A stretch of DNA of 64,000 nucleotides from Pseudomonas pisciculturae (GCF_015461805.1 NZ_JACVZE010000001.1:248001-312000); one strand, 5' to 3'; shown: positions 1-9,190, counted from the first letter of the stretch. Program-made: numbers and translations. Notes: generated by a model not told the origin, from the letters alone.

Positions 1-204
1 GTGGTCACCCAGGCCGCGCAGAGTCAGCGGCGACCGTTGATTCTGGATGCGGCGGGGCAGGAGGCTTGGTTGAATCCAGAGACACCGGTGCATGTGTTGC
101 AAGGGTTGCTGGCCAGTGAGCCCGTCGCGTTGCGTGAGCGCGTGTTGGCCAATATGGTTAATGATCCGAAGCTCAATGGGCCGGAGTGCCTGACACCGGC
201 TTAG
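1..204 (+). CDS. SOS response-associated peptidase (SRAP/YedK-HMCES family), C-terminal end only
   Basis: The frame is open from the first base and stops at TAG 202-204, so only the last 67 codons of the gene are present and its start lies outside the window. The segment PLILDAAGQEAWLNPETP resembles the C-terminal part of bacterial SRAP proteins, which crosslink to abasic sites in single-stranded DNA through an N-terminal cysteine. That catalytic cysteine is not in the window. The call rests on similarity of the tail alone and is therefore moderate. The GTG at base 1 is an internal codon, not a start. Confidence 0.65.
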   Translation: MVTQAAQSQRRPLILDAAGQEAWLNPETPVHVLQGLLASEPVALRERVLANMVNDPKLNGPECLTPA

Positions 205-221
205 GTTCTCTATTGCCTGTT

Positions 222-315
222 CTGGCCTCTTCGCGGGCAAGCCCGCTCCCACATTTGACCGCATTCTCATGTTGGAACTCGATCAACTGTGGGAGCTGGC
301 TTGCCTGCGATGGCA
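222..315. repeat. REP pair, GTGGGAGCGGGCTTGC type, degenerate right half
   Basis: A REP unit reading TCGCGGGCAAGCCCGCTCCC on the plus strand (about 222-257) faces a second, mutated unit around 285-315 (TGTGGGAGCTGGCTTGCC). The pair sits between the stops of two convergent genes, the usual place for Pseudomonas REP elements. The right unit has lost perfect hairpin pairing. Confidence 0.8.
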
Positions 316-336
316 GCCTCAAGGCCGCCCCAAACC

Positions 337-2475
337 CTAAACCTTGAACTGATTAATCAACCGCCGCTGCTGCTCCGCCAACTTGGTCAAATCCGCACTC
401 GCCGCGCTGGACTCATCCGCGCCGCCCGCCACTTCATTGGCCACCTGGCCGATATTGATCACATTGCGGTTGATGTCCTCGGCCACCGCGCTTTGCTCTT
501 CGGCCGCGCTAGCGATCTGGGTGTTCATGTCGTTGATCACTGACACTGCCTGAGTGATGGTCTCCAGCGCTTGAGCTGCCTTGGCCGCATGCTGCACGCT
601 TTCATCTGTGCGGTTCTGACTATCCTCCATTACCCGCACCACCTCTCGCGTGCCCTGTTGCAGTTGCTGGATCATGGTCTGGATTTCTTCGGTGGCCTTC
701 TGGGTTTTTTGCGCAAGGTTGCGCACCTCGTCGGCCACCACGGCAAAACCACGGCCTTGTTCGCCAGCCCGCGCTGCTTCGATGGCCGCGTTGAGGGCCA
801 GCAGGTTGGTCTGCTCGGCGATGCCGCGAATGGCGATCAGGATGGCGTTGATGTTCTCGCTGTCCTTAGCCAGGGTCTGCACCACGCCGACGGCCTTGCC
901 GATTTCTTCGGCCAGCGCGCCGATGGAGGTGGAAGTGTCACGCACAATGCGCATGCCCTGGCTCGCGGCCTGGTCGGCGTGGCTGGCGGCTTGCGCGGCC
1001 TGGGTGGCGTTGCGCGCCACGTCTTGCGCGGTGGCGGTCATCTCATGCACGGCGGTGGCGACCTGATCGATCTCCACCATCTGTTTATGCACGCCCTGGT
1101 TGGTGCGAATGGCGATGTCAGCGGTGTGTTCCGACGAGTCGCTGACCTTCTGCACCGAGCTCACCACCTGGGTAATCATGGCCTGCAGCTTGATCAGGAA
1201 GGTGTTGAAACCACTGGCGATGGCGCCCAATTCATCGGCACGATCACTGCTCAGGCGCCGTGTGAGGTCGCCTTCGCCTTGGGCGATGTCATTGAGCATG
1301 GCCACCATCTGTTTGAGCGGGCGGGCAATGCCGTGGCCTACCAGCCAGATGACCAGCAGGCCGATGCCGGCAATCACCAGGCCGGCGATGGCCATGCCGA
1401 AGATATCGGTCTTGCGCTGAGCCTCCAGATCGCTTTGCAGGGTGCGCAAGTCAGCCATCACTGCGCTCAGCGGCAGTTGCAGCATCAGGGTCCAGCGCGC
1501 ATCGGTCTGGCCGATGTTGAACGGCAGGAACAACTCGATATGCCCGTGTTCCTCGTCGATGTCATAACGCACTTCGCCGACTTTCAGCTGGGCCAGGTTG
1601 CTCATTTCGTTACCGTCGAGCAGGTCGCTGGCTTTTTCACCGAGCTTGCTGGCGTCTTTGGTGTAAGCCACCAGGCGGCCGTTGCTGGAGATCAGCGCCA
1701 GCTCGCCGGCGCCATTGTAGAGCTTTTGATCGGCAGCGGTGAGCATGTCCTGGATGAAGTTCACCGACAGGTCGGCACCCACGATGCCCTGGAAGGTGCC
1801 GTCGATGATGATCGGCTCGATAAACGACGCCAGCATCACCATCGCATTGCCTACCTTGTAGGGGGCGGGGTCGATGGCGCAGGGTTTTTTGCTCTCTTTG
1901 GAGCACAGGTAGTACTCGCTGGCGCGCACGCCGGTGGAGAGGATTTTCTGGTCGGCCACGTCAGCCAGTTTATCCAGGCCCAGGCTGCCATCGGCATTGC
2001 GGTACCACCACGGCAGGAAGCGTCCGTCGGCACCCATGCCAGCGATAGGGCTGTCTACGTAGGCAGCGTCGTTGTGCTCAATCGCGTTGGGTTCCCAGCC
2101 GATGTAGGCGCCGAGGATTTTTGGGTTGCGCACCACGCTTTCGTGCAACAGGTTGATCAGTTGTTCACGGCCGACCTGCAAGGCTGGCCCGCCTTTGGCG
2201 TCTGTCATGCCGAGCAAGGCGTTGGTGGTGGCCAGGCCCTTGGCGGTCACCAGCGGTGCTTCCAGCTCGCGCTGGATCAAAGTGGCCTGGGTGTGTGCCA
2301 AGGTGGTGAGGCGTTGCTCGATGATTTGTTCGAATTGCGCCTGGGTGCGTTGCTGCACCATCGCTTGGGTGCGTGCGCCGGCGAATAAGGCATAGAGCAC
2401 CAGCACCGCAACCACGCTCAGCACGATGGCCCCGGCCAAGGCTGCGACAGAAAACTGAATCGACTTGAATTTCAT
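337..2475 (-). CDS. Methyl-accepting chemotaxis protein with dCache-type sensor domain
   Basis: A 712-residue transmembrane chemoreceptor. Membrane segments are visible at about residues 8-32 and 358-380. They enclose a roughly 320-residue periplasmic region typical of double-Cache ligand-binding domains (motif YIGWEPNA near 124-131). A HAMP linker follows at about 382-434. The cytoplasmic signalling hairpin ([20 protein letters not shown] and what follows, about 549-587) is intact, so it should couple to CheA/CheW. The length and the WEPN-containing sensor resemble P. aeruginosa TlpQ and P. putida McpU, which sense polyamines or histamine, but the ligand here is an inference. No chemotaxis kinase genes lie nearby, as is common for orphan receptors. 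Confidence 0.92.
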   Translation of the reverse strand: MKFKSIQFSVAALAGAIVLSVVAVLVLYALFAGARTQAMVQQRTQAQFEQIIEQRLTTLAHTQATLIQRELEAPLVTAKGLATTNALLGMTDAKGGPALQVGREQLINLLHESVVRNPKILGAYIGWEPNAIEHNDAAYVDSPIAGMGADGRFLPWWYRNADGSLGLDKLADVADQKILSTGVRASEYYLCSKESKKPCAIDPAPYKVGNAMVMLASFIEPIIIDGTFQGIVGADLSVNFIQDMLTAADQKLYNGAGELALISSNGRLVAYTKDASKLGEKASDLLDGNEMSNLAQLKVGEVRYDIDEEHGHIELFLPFNIGQTDARWTLMLQLPLSAVMADLRTLQSDLEAQRKTDIFGMAIAGLVIAGIGLLVIWLVGHGIARPLKQMVAMLNDIAQGEGDLTRRLSSDRADELGAIASGFNTFLIKLQAMITQVVSSVQKVSDSSEHTADIAIRTNQGVHKQMVEIDQVATAVHEMTATAQDVARNATQAAQAASHADQAASQGMRIVRDTSTSIGALAEEIGKAVGVVQTLAKDSENINAILIAIRGIAEQTNLLALNAAIEAARAGEQGRGFAVVADEVRNLAQKTQKATEEIQTMIQQLQQGTREVVRVMEDSQNRTDESVQHAAKAAQALETITQAVSVINDMNTQIASAAEEQSAVAEDINRNVINIGQVANEVAGGADESSAASADLTKLAEQQRRLINQFKV

Positions 2476-2706
2476 GGAAGCTCCGGGCGCAGCAGGGGGT
2501 GGCCGATCTCTTGGTATCGGCCACGGGCGCGAAAGGCATGAGGGTTTGTCCTACAAAATACTGTCGGATGTCGCAAACGGAATGCCTGCCGCCGTTACCG
2601 GGGCGTGTGAGATGTATCCTAAAATCAGCGGTTAAACGTCTGGTGTATCTGGCGCCGATACAAATGAGCGCCTACGATAGCCGCCATGTTTTCAGGGAGC
2701 GTGTTT

Positions 2707-3525
2707 ATGAAGAAATCATTGGCGGTAAGTGGGTTGGTGGCAGCGTTGCTGCTGGCCGGGTGTCAGTCGGTCAACACCACCAGCGGCGGCGCCGTTGGGG
2801 TCGAGCGCAAGCAATATATGTTCAGCATGCTGTCGAGCCAGGAAGTCGACCAGATGTATGCCCAGTCCTATCAGCAGACGTTGGGCGAAGCCAGCAGCAA
2901 AGGCCAGGTGGACAAGACCAGCGCCAACGCCAAGCGGGTGCAGGCCATTGCCAAGCGCTTGATCGCCCAGGCGCCGACTTTCCGCCCCGATGCGGCGCAG
3001 TGGAAGTGGGAAGTGAACCTGATCAAGAGCGACGAGATGAACGCCAACTGCGGGCCTGGCGGCAAGATCTTCGTGTACAGCGCACTGATCGACAACCTCA
3101 AGCTGACGGACGACGAGTTGGCAGCGGTGATGGGCCATGAAATCGCCCACGCCTTGCGCGAACACGGCCGTGAAGCCATGTCCAAGGCCTACGGTATCGA
3201 GATGGCCAAGCAGGGCGCTGGTGCGTTGTTCGGCCTGGGCCAGGACAGCCTGGCACTGGCCGACACCGTGGCTAACTACGGCATGACCTTGCCTAACAGC
3301 CGCAGCAATGAAAACGAAGCAGACCTGATCGGCCTGGAGCTGTCGGCCCGTGCGGGATACAACCCGAATGCGGCCATTACGTTGTGGAACAAGATGGCCA
3401 AGGCGTCGGAAGGCTCGCCGCCGGAGTTTATGAGCACTCACCCGGCGTCTGACAGCCGGATCGCTTCGTTGCAGGCGGCGATTCCGAAGGTGATGCCGCT
3501 TTACCAGCAGGCCAAAAAGTCCTGA
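2707..3525 (+). CDS. M48-family metalloprotease lipoprotein (LoiP/YcaL-like)
   Basis: A 272-residue protein with a lipoprotein signal peptide (hydrophobic stretch ending LLLAGC, lipidated Cys near residue 19). A zinc-protease HEIAH motif lies at residues 144-148 and the third-ligand motif ENEAD near 202-206. These are the hallmarks of small M48 proteases anchored in the outer membrane, such as E. coli LoiP, which take part in envelope quality control. The ATG at 2707 is chosen because AGGGAG lies 7-8 bases upstream; an in-frame ATG at 2686 lacks a ribosome site and would put residues before the signal peptide. It is a single gene between a divergent chemoreceptor and a convergent transporter. 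Confidence 0.88.
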   Translation: MKKSLAVSGLVAALLLAGCQSVNTTSGGAVGVERKQYMFSMLSSQEVDQMYAQSYQQTLGEASSKGQVDKTSANAKRVQAIAKRLIAQAPTFRPDAAQWKWEVNLIKSDEMNANCGPGGKIFVYSALIDNLKLTDDELAAVMGHEIAHALREHGREAMSKAYGIEMAKQGAGALFGLGQDSLALADTVANYGMTLPNSRSNENEADLIGLELSARAGYNPNAAITLWNKMAKASEGSPPEFMSTHPASDSRIASLQAAIPKVMPLYQQAKKS

Positions 3526-3545
3526 TATTCAAGATAGTGTGAAGA

Positions 3546-3646
3546 TCCAAATGTGGGAGGGGGCTTGCTCCCGATGGCGGTGTGTCAGCTAATGAATACT
3601 TGGCTGAAAAGCAGCTATCGGGGGCAAGCCCCCTCCCACATTGGAT
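3546..3646. repeat. REPIN (two inverted REP units)
   Basis: GTGGGAGGGGGCTTGCTCCC on the left and its inverse, GGGGGCAAGCCCCCTCCCAC, on the right flank a spacer of about 45 bases. The whole forms a long imperfect hairpin between two convergent genes. Similar elements lie at 40711-40806 and 54181-54279. Confidence 0.93.
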
Positions 3647-3659
3647 TGGGTTTACAAAT

Positions 3660-4244
3660 TCAGATCCAGCCGCTGCTCTGCATGGCCTTGTACACAGCCA
3701 CAATCGCCAGCACAAAAAACGCCGTCGCCGCCAACCGTCGAATCAACGTCAACGGCAGTTTCTCCGCCGCGAAATTCCCCGCCAATACCACCGGCACGTT
3801 GGCAATCAGCATGCCCACGGTCGTCCCGATAATCACCAGCCACAACTCCGGATACTGCGCGGCGAGCATCACCGTGGCGATCTGGGTCTTGTCACCGATT
3901 TCCGCCAGGAAGAACGCGATCAGCGTGGTCAGGAATGGCCCGAACTTACGGGTGGTGCTGGCTTCGTCATCGTCGAGCTTGTCGGGCACCAAGGTCCACA
4001 ATGCGGTGGCGCAGAAGCTCGCCGCGAGAATCCAGTGCAACACCGCATCCGAGAAGAAGCTTCCGAACCACGCGCCCACGGCACCGGCGGCCGCATGGTT
4101 GGCCAGGGTCGCGGCGACGATGCCGGCGATGATCGGCCAGGGTTTGCGAAAGCGTGCAGCAAGGATGAGCGCGAGCAGTTGCGTCTTATCGCCGATTTCG
4201 GCCAAGGCAACGATTGCGGTAGGTACGAGTAGTGAATCCAGCAT
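3660..4244 (-). CDS. GDT1/TMEM165 (UPF0016) family membrane transporter, probable manganese exporter
   Basis: A 194-residue, almost wholly hydrophobic protein with the duplicated family signature: ALAEIGDKTQLLALILAARF near the N-terminus and FLAEIGDKTQIATVMLAAQY in the second half. Each EIGDKTQ repeat belongs to one half of the cation pathway. Members export Mn2+ (or move Ca2+/H+). The start MLDSLLVP fits the family N-terminus; an in-frame extension to 4469 would translate the riboswitch leader and is rejected. The manganese-type yybP-ykoY riboswitch directly upstream (4357-4446) supports a role in Mn2+ detoxification. The gene has its own candidate promoter downstream of rsmC. Confidence 0.92.
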   Translation of the reverse strand: MLDSLLVPTAIVALAEIGDKTQLLALILAARFRKPWPIIAGIVAATLANHAAAGAVGAWFGSFFSDAVLHWILAASFCATALWTLVPDKLDDDEASTTRKFGPFLTTLIAFFLAEIGDKTQIATVMLAAQYPELWLVIIGTTVGMLIANVPVVLAGNFAAEKLPLTLIRRLAATAFFVLAIVAVYKAMQSSGWI

Positions 4245-4255
4245 CAGGTAGGTTT

Positions 4256-4324
4256 CCAGGGGCGGGTCGACACGGCTATGACACGTACAGCCTTCCCGCC
4301 CCGGGTAAGGTGTGCGTGTCATAG
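4256..4324 (-). promoter_or_regulatory. Leader with two mutually exclusive stems (putative riboswitch expression platform)
   Basis: In the minus-strand RNA, CTATGACACG (4324-4315) can pair with CGTGTCATAG (4285-4276), enclosing a GC-rich loop. The loop holds GGGGCGGG (4302-4295), which is perfectly complementary to CCCGCCCC (4266-4259), just before the GGAAA ribosome site of the transporter gene. The two pairings cannot both form as simple hairpins. This is the layout of a switch between ribosome access and sequestration. The pairing is read from sequence; the regulatory role is inferred. Confidence 0.55.
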
Positions 4325-4356
4325 GTCTTGTCAAACCCCGGTCCGTCTGTGCGGAC

Positions 4357-4446
4357 TCCTGGGTCGCATACGCCATGGTCTGTTGACCAAGTATGTTGAC
4401 GTATGCCGGACGAGCGTGGCGCTCGTGGGAGACTACTCCCCTAGGA
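4357..4446 (-). ncRNA. yybP-ykoY manganese riboswitch aptamer
   Basis: Read on the minus strand, the region begins TCCTAGGGGAGTAG and later has GTCAACATACTTGG. These are the two conserved internal-loop sequences of the yybP-ykoY aptamer, which meet to form the Mn2+ site. The ends TCCTAGG and CCCAGGA pair as P1, and CACGAGCG/CGCTCGTC forms an internal hairpin. It lies about 110 bases upstream of a GDT1-family transporter gene, a known target class for this riboswitch. Confidence 0.9.
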
Positions 4447-4454
4447 CGGAGCGG

Positions 4455-4483
4455 ATTCTGCCTAGGCAAAACCCATTCGGCAA
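4455..4483 (-). promoter_or_regulatory. Candidate sigma-70 promoter for the riboswitch transcript
   Basis: On the minus strand, TTGCCG (4483-4478) and CAGAAT (4460-4455) are separated by 17 bases. Each matches the sigma-70 consensus at 4 of 6 positions. A start about 7 bases downstream would fall just before the aptamer P1 stem. It lies after the stop of rsmC, so the transporter could be transcribed independently. Confidence 0.45.
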
Positions 4484-4504
4484 GCCTTCTTTTTCAAACG
4501 CCCG

Positions 4505-5503
4505 TCAGCCGCGCTTGGCACGGTAGATGCGAAAACCATTGCCCTCGGCCTTGATTGCGCACACGCCCAGATGCTCTTCGATCAGTGGTTGATACTTCAG
4601 GAAACTATTCGCCACAAGCCGCAGTTCGCCGCCTTTTGCCAGATGTTTAGCCGCTTTTCGCAGCAGGTTCTCAGTGGCGAAATAATCGGTGTGCACGCCG
4701 ACATGAAACGGTGGGTTACTCAGAATCGTGTTCAAACCCATCGGCGCAGCGTCGATGCCATCACCGGTCAATACGTCGGCTTCCAGACCGTTGGCAGCCA
4801 AGGTCAAGCGGCTGCTGGCGGCGGCGAAGGCGTCCACATCCAGTAAGGTGACGGTGTTGTGCGGGTAGCGGCGTTTTACCGCAGCCCCCAGCACGCCCGC
4901 GCCGCAACCGAAGTCCAGCAAATGGCCGCTGGGCAGTTTGTCCAGGTGCTCCAGCAGCAATTCGGTGCCGCGGTCGAGGCGACCATGGCTGAATACCCCC
5001 GGCAAACTCACTACCTTGAGCGGGCCTTCGGCCAGTGGCACGTCAAAAACCTGCGCCAGGCTTTCCAGCTCGACCGCTTGCGGGGCGTTGGCCACGGTGA
5101 TTTGCCACAGCTGGCAATGGCGTGCGCTGTCGAGCTTGCGCGGCTTGCCAAAGGGGGTCAGCTGCTTGGCTGCGCTTTCGATACCGGCTTTCTTCTCGCC
5201 CACCAGAAACAGCTCGGCGCCGGGCAAGCGTGCGGCCACGGCGTTGAGCAGGTAGTCGGTGAGGTCCTTGGACTTGGGCAGGAAGATCACCGCTGCACCA
5301 AACGTGCGCTCTGGCACATTCACACCGAACAGGCTGCGCTCGGGGAAGCGTGCGTCCAGCGCGGCCTGGTCGCCGGCATGCCAGCACCAGCCGTGGGCGT
5401 TGGGCAGGCGACCCAGCAGATCGTCGGCTGGTAAACCTACCAGCAGCAGGTTGCCTTGAAAAAGTTCGGCCTGACGAAGCAGTACTTCACTGCGCGGATC
5501 CAT
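4505..5503 (-). CDS. rsmC: 16S rRNA (guanine-1207-N2)-methyltransferase RsmC
   Basis: A 332-residue protein with the two-domain RsmC layout. The N-terminal half is a degenerate methyltransferase fold that helps bind RNA. The C-terminal half is catalytic, with SAM-binding motif [10 protein letters not shown] (197-206) and the N2-guanine methyltransferase motif NPPF (263-266). RsmC methylates G1207 of 16S rRNA in the 30S subunit using S-adenosylmethionine. The ATG at 5503 follows a GGAGC ribosome site. The start [15 protein letters not shown] is typical of Pseudomonas RsmC. It is monocistronic or reads toward the riboswitch-controlled transporter. Confidence 0.95.
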   Translation of the reverse strand: MDPRSEVLLRQAELFQGNLLLVGLPADDLLGRLPNAHGWCWHAGDQAALDARFPERSLFGVNVPERTFGAAVIFLPKSKDLTDYLLNAVAARLPGAELFLVGEKKAGIESAAKQLTPFGKPRKLDSARHCQLWQITVANAPQAVELESLAQVFDVPLAEGPLKVVSLPGVFSHGRLDRGTELLLEHLDKLPSGHLLDFGCGAGVLGAAVKRRYPHNTVTLLDVDAFAAASSRLTLAANGLEADVLTGDGIDAAPMGLNTILSNPPFHVGVHTDYFATENLLRKAAKHLAKGGELRLVANSFLKYQPLIEEHLGVCAIKAEGNGFRIYRAKRG

Positions 5504-5533
5504 GGTCTGCTCCTTGAAAAGGGGCGCAGTTTA

Positions 5534-6499
5534 TCAACTCACGACACGCTGCGGTGCGCCGCTGAAGAAGCCCCGGGCGTTTTCGGCCAACTGGCCGACG
5601 ATACGCTGGCGCGCTTCACGACTGCCCCAGGCGTTATGGGGCGTGACGATCAGCCGAGGGATGTCGCCCGCCAGCAGCGGGTTGCCATTGACCGGTGGCT
5701 CCACGCTCAACACATCGGTCGCCGCACCGCCCAGATGGCCGCTGCGCAAGGCATCTGCCAGCGCCTGTTCGTTGATCAAACCACCGCGTGCCGTGTTGAC
5801 CACAAACGCGCCAGGCTTGAGCAGCGCCAATTCGCGGGCGCCGATAAAGTCGCGGGTATGCTCGTTGAGTGGGCAGTGCAGGGTCAGCGCATCGACTTGC
5901 GCGAGCAGTTCATCCAACGGCACGCGGTCGGCGCGGGCCGGGCGGCCGGGGATCGCGCCGAGCACGACGCGCATGCCAAAGGCTTCGGCCAGGCGCGCCA
6001 CGGCGCCGCCCAGTTCACCGTGGCCGAGCAGGCCGAGGGTCTTGCCTTCCAGCTCGACAATCGGGTGGTCCAGCAGGCAGAACTGCTTGGCCTGCTGCCA
6101 TTTGCCGGCGGCGACATCCCGTTGATAGTCCTTCAGGCGCGTGGCCAGGTTGAGCAGCAGCATGATCGTGTGCTGCGCCACCGACGGCGTGCCATAGCCC
6201 TGGCAGTTGCTCACGGTAATGCCATGGGCGCGGGCAGCGTCGAGGTCGACGTTGTTGGTGCCGGTGGCCGACACCAGGATCAGCTTGAGCTCGGGGCATG
6301 CCGCCAGGGTTTCGGTGTTGAGGGCGATCTTGTTGCTGATGGCGACTTGGGCGCCTTGCAGGTGTTCGATGACATTTTGCGGTGTTGTATCCGCAAACAA
6401 CTGCAGGTCGCTGAAGCTGTTGCGCAGTTCGCTGAGGTCCAGGTCCCCCAGGTCCAGGGACGGATGATCAAGAAAGACGGCGCGGCGATTGTTCGTCAT
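5534..6499 (-). CDS. D-2-hydroxyacid dehydrogenase (NAD(P)-dependent, glycerate/hydroxypyruvate type)
   Basis: A 321-residue oxidoreductase of the D-isomer-specific family. The dinucleotide-binding loop reads GLLGHGELGGAVA. The catalytic arginine sits in NTARGGLI and the catalytic histidine in TPHNAWGS. The overall pattern is close to HprA-like hydroxypyruvate reductases, which interconvert hydroxypyruvate and D-glycerate, but substrate choice cannot be read from sequence. Translation is placed at ATG 6499 (MTNNRR), with AAGG 7-8 bases upstream; the adjoining TTG codon is less likely. It is divergent from the LysE-type gene with about 85 bases between them. A second member of the family lies at 54285-55259. 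Confidence 0.85.
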   Translation of the reverse strand: MTNNRRAVFLDHPSLDLGDLDLSELRNSFSDLQLFADTTPQNVIEHLQGAQVAISNKIALNTETLAACPELKLILVSATGTNNVDLDAARAHGITVSNCQGYGTPSVAQHTIMLLLNLATRLKDYQRDVAAGKWQQAKQFCLLDHPIVELEGKTLGLLGHGELGGAVARLAEAFGMRVVLGAIPGRPARADRVPLDELLAQVDALTLHCPLNEHTRDFIGARELALLKPGAFVVNTARGGLINEQALADALRSGHLGGAATDVLSVEPPVNGNPLLAGDIPRLIVTPHNAWGSREARQRIVGQLAENARGFFSGAPQRVVS

Positions 6500-6584
6500 C
6501 AACTGTACCTTTTGCGACAGGGTTCGTAGGCGTAATCTGCCGAGCCTATCAGATGAAATAATCAGTTACTCAATTGGAGTGAGC

Positions 6585-7217
6585 ATGTACCTCGCCGAGT
6601 TTTTTACCGTCGTCCTGATCCACTTGTTGGCGGTGGCCAGCCCCGGCCCGGATTTCGCCGTAGTGGTGCGCGAAAGTGTTACCCATGGCCGACGCGCCGG
6701 TACTTGGGCGGCGCTGGGCGTGGGTTCGGCGATTTTCCTGCACGTTGGGTATTCGTTGCTGGGGATCGGCTTGATCGTGTCCCAGTCCATTGTGTTGTTC
6801 AACGCACTCAAATGGGCGGCCGCGGCGTACCTGCTGTACATCGGCTTCAAGGCCCTGCGTGCGCAGCCGGCCAAGCCTTTGGCCGAAGGTGAGTTGCACC
6901 CCGAGATGGGTGAGCGCACTGCGCGTCAGGCATTTACCTCAGGCTTTGTGACCAATGGGTTGAATCCCAAGGCCACGCTGTTTTTCCTGTCGCTGTTTAC
7001 CGTGGTGATCAACCCGCACACGCCGCTGGCGATCCAGGCGGGTTACGGCGTTTACCTGGCCGTCGCGACAGGGCTGTGGTTCTGCCTGGTGGCGATGTTA
7101 TTCAGCCAGCAGCGTGTGCGCGCCGGTTTTGCGCGGATGGGGCATTGGTTTGATCGGACCATGGGCGCGGTGTTGATTGCGATTGGTGTGAAGTTGGCCT
7201 TCACCAGTATGAAATAA
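6585..7217 (+). CDS. LysE/RhtB-family amino-acid exporter
   Basis: A 210-residue membrane protein with about six hydrophobic segments and the family N-terminal motif ASPGPDFAVVVRES, where the SPGPD turn is diagnostic of the LysE/RhtB superfamily. These proteins export amino acids such as lysine, threonine or homoserine lactone. The substrate is unknown here. The ATG at 6585 follows GGAGTGAG and starts right at the first membrane segment; the frame open upstream to 6489 has no ribosome site and overlaps the divergent dehydrogenase start. A REPIN follows the gene. Confidence 0.9.
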   Translation: MYLAEFFTVVLIHLLAVASPGPDFAVVVRESVTHGRRAGTWAALGVGSAIFLHVGYSLLGIGLIVSQSIVLFNALKWAAAAYLLYIGFKALRAQPAKPLAEGELHPEMGERTARQAFTSGFVTNGLNPKATLFFLSLFTVVINPHTPLAIQAGYGVYLAVATGLWFCLVAMLFSQQRVRAGFARMGHWFDRTMGAVLIAIGVKLAFTSMK

Positions 7218-7242
7218 GCGCTGCTCTAGAGCGGGCACATTA

Positions 7243-7357
7243 ACAAATGTGGGAGGGGGCTTGCCCCCGATAGGGGTGGGTCAGTTACAGATAAGTTGGC
7301 TGACCTACCGCAATCGGGGGCAAGTCGAATCGTCGCACCGCCCCTCCCACATTGGGT
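7243..7357. repeat. REPIN with a 16-bp insertion in its right half
   Basis: The left unit is canonical (GTGGGAGGGGGCTTGCCCCC). In the right unit the sequence between GGGGGCAAG and CCCCTCCCACATT carries TCGAATCGTCGCACCG. The same 16-mer, differing by one base, occurs in both halves of the element at 61344-61470. It lies between the exporter and the acyl-CoA ligase. From here to 7499 I see no gene; a candidate upstream region of the ligase is included. Confidence 0.85.
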
Positions 7358-7499
7358 TGCCGCACGGCTTCAATGCTGGCGCAAAGCTAGCATTCATTGC
7401 CCCCTGCAAATCATTCCTTTGGCTGATTTGGCTGAAACCTAAGCGCTCTACAGTGCAGATCTTTCAGCCAAGACCGTGCAGTCATAAAAAGGGATTCGT

Positions 7500-9182
7500 A
7501 TGTTGCAGACCCGTATTATCCCGCCCGCCGAAGGCGCGTACTCATGCCCGCTGTTGATCAAACGCCTGTTGCTGTCGGGCACTCGCTACGAGAAAACCCG
7601 CGAAATCGTCTACCGCGACAAGCTGCGCTACACCTATCCAACCCTGATCGAACGGGTCGCTCGCCTGGCCAACGTGCTCACCGACGCCGGCGTTAAGGCT
7701 GGTGATACCGTGGCGGTGATGGACTGGGACAGCCATCGCTACCTGGAATGCATGTTTGCCATCCCGATGATCGGCGCGGTGATCCACACCATCAACGTAC
7801 GCCTGTCGCCGGAGCAGATTCTCTACACCATGAACCACGCCGAAGACCGCTTTGTGCTGGTCAACAGCGAGTTTGTCGGGCTCTACCAGGCGATTGCCGG
7901 GCAACTCACGACGGTCGACAAGACGCTGCTGCTCACCGACGGCGAATCCAAGACCGCCGAACTGCCGAACCTGGTGGGTGAGTACGAAACCCTGCTGGCC
8001 GCCGCCAGCGCCCGATACGACTTCCAGGATTTCGACGAGCACTCCGTCGCGACCACCTTCTACACCACAGGCACCACCGGCAACCCCAAGGGCGTGTACT
8101 TCACCCATCGCCAGTTGGTGCTGCACACCATGGGCGTGGCGACCATCATGGGCAGCGTCGACAGTGTGCGCCTGCTGGGCACCAACGACGTGTACATGCC
8201 GATCACGCCGATGTTCCACGTGCACGCCTGGGGCTTGCCCTATGTGGCGACCATGCTCGGCCTGAAGCAGGTCTACCCCGGCCGTTACGACCCCGAATAC
8301 CTGGTGGAGCTGTGGCGCAAGGAAAAGGTCACCTTCTCCCACTGCGTGCCGACCATCCTGCAAATGGTGCTCAACGCCAAGGCCGCTCAGAATGTGGATT
8401 TTGGCGGCTGGAAAATCGTCATCGGCGGCAGTGCGCTCAACCGCACACTGTACGAAGCGTCCAAGGCCCGTGGGATTCAACTGACGGCGGCGTACGGCAT
8501 GTCCGAGACCGGGCCGCTGGTGTCGTGTGCCCACCTCAATGAAGAGCTGATGGCCGGCACCGAAGACGAACGCACCACCTATCGCATCAAGGCCGGCGTG
8601 CCCGGGCCGTTGGTGGAGGCGGCAATCATCGACAGCGACGGCAACTTCCTGCCCGCTGATGGCGAGTCCCAGGGCGAGCTGGTGCTACGCGCGCCGTGGC
8701 TGACCGAGGGTTACTACAACGAACCGCAGAAGGGCGCCGAGCTGTGGGCCGGCGGCTGGATGCACACCGGCGATGTGGCCACCCTGGATGCCTTCGGCGT
8801 GATCGACATTCGCGACCGCATCAAGGACGTGATCAAGACCGGCGGCGAGTGGGTCTCTTCCCTGGCGCTCGAAGACCTGGTCAGCCGTCACCCGGCGGTA
8901 CGCGAAGTAGCGGTGGTGGGCATTGCCGATCCGCAGTGGGGCGAACGCCCGTTTGCGCTGTTGGTGGTGCGTGATGGCCATATGATAGGGGCCCGCGAGC
9001 TCAAGGAGCACCTCAAGCCGTTCGTGGAATTGGGGCACTTGAGCAAGTGGGCGATTCCGAGCCAGATCGCGGTTGTTACGGAAATTCCCAAGACCAGTGT
9101 CGGCAAGCTCGACAAAAAACGTATCCGCATCGACATCATCGAATGGCAGGCCAACAACAGCACATTCCTGTCCACCCTCTAG
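7500..9182 (+). CDS. Medium/long-chain fatty-acid-CoA ligase (AlkK-like)
   Basis: A 560-residue member of the ANL adenylating superfamily, which makes acyl-CoA from fatty acid, ATP and CoA. The phosphate-binding loop YTTGTTGNPKG lies at about 188-198. The aromatic motif AAYGMSETGP, the hinge aspartate in GWMHTGDVA, and the C-terminal lysine in PKTSVGKLDKK, needed for adenylation, are all present. The RDRIKDVIKTGGEWVSS segment is typical of AlkK-type medium-chain ligases. ATG 7500 follows AAGGG at short spacing. From memory, P. putida has the same order (AlkK-like ligase, DUF1302, DUF1329, LuxR), so a joint role in fatty-acid or other lipid uptake is plausible. Confidence 0.9.
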   Translation: MLQTRIIPPAEGAYSCPLLIKRLLLSGTRYEKTREIVYRDKLRYTYPTLIERVARLANVLTDAGVKAGDTVAVMDWDSHRYLECMFAIPMIGAVIHTINVRLSPEQILYTMNHAEDRFVLVNSEFVGLYQAIAGQLTTVDKTLLLTDGESKTAELPNLVGEYETLLAAASARYDFQDFDEHSVATTFYTTGTTGNPKGVYFTHRQLVLHTMGVATIMGSVDSVRLLGTNDVYMPITPMFHVHAWGLPYVATMLGLKQVYPGRYDPEYLVELWRKEKVTFSHCVPTILQMVLNAKAAQNVDFGGWKIVIGGSALNRTLYEASKARGIQLTAAYGMSETGPLVSCAHLNEELMAGTEDERTTYRIKAGVPGPLVEAAIIDSDGNFLPADGESQGELVLRAPWLTEGYYNEPQKGAELWAGGWMHTGDVATLDAFGVIDIRDRIKDVIKTGGEWVSSLALEDLVSRHPAVREVAVVGIADPQWGERPFALLVVRDGHMIGARELKEHLKPFVELGHLSKWAIPSQIAVVTEIPKTSVGKLDKKRIRIDIIEWQANNSTFLSTL

Positions 9183-9190
9183 CACCCTTC

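Noticed and set aside
571..2388. A plus-strand frame of 605 codons opposite the chemoreceptor
   Set aside because: Shadow of the chemoreceptor; rich in Gly/His/Gln with no domain, and the chemoreceptor signalling hairpin on the other strand is intact.
4245..4469. N-terminal extension of the GDT1-family transporter
   Set aside because: It would translate the riboswitch aptamer and leader; the family start is the methionine at 4244.
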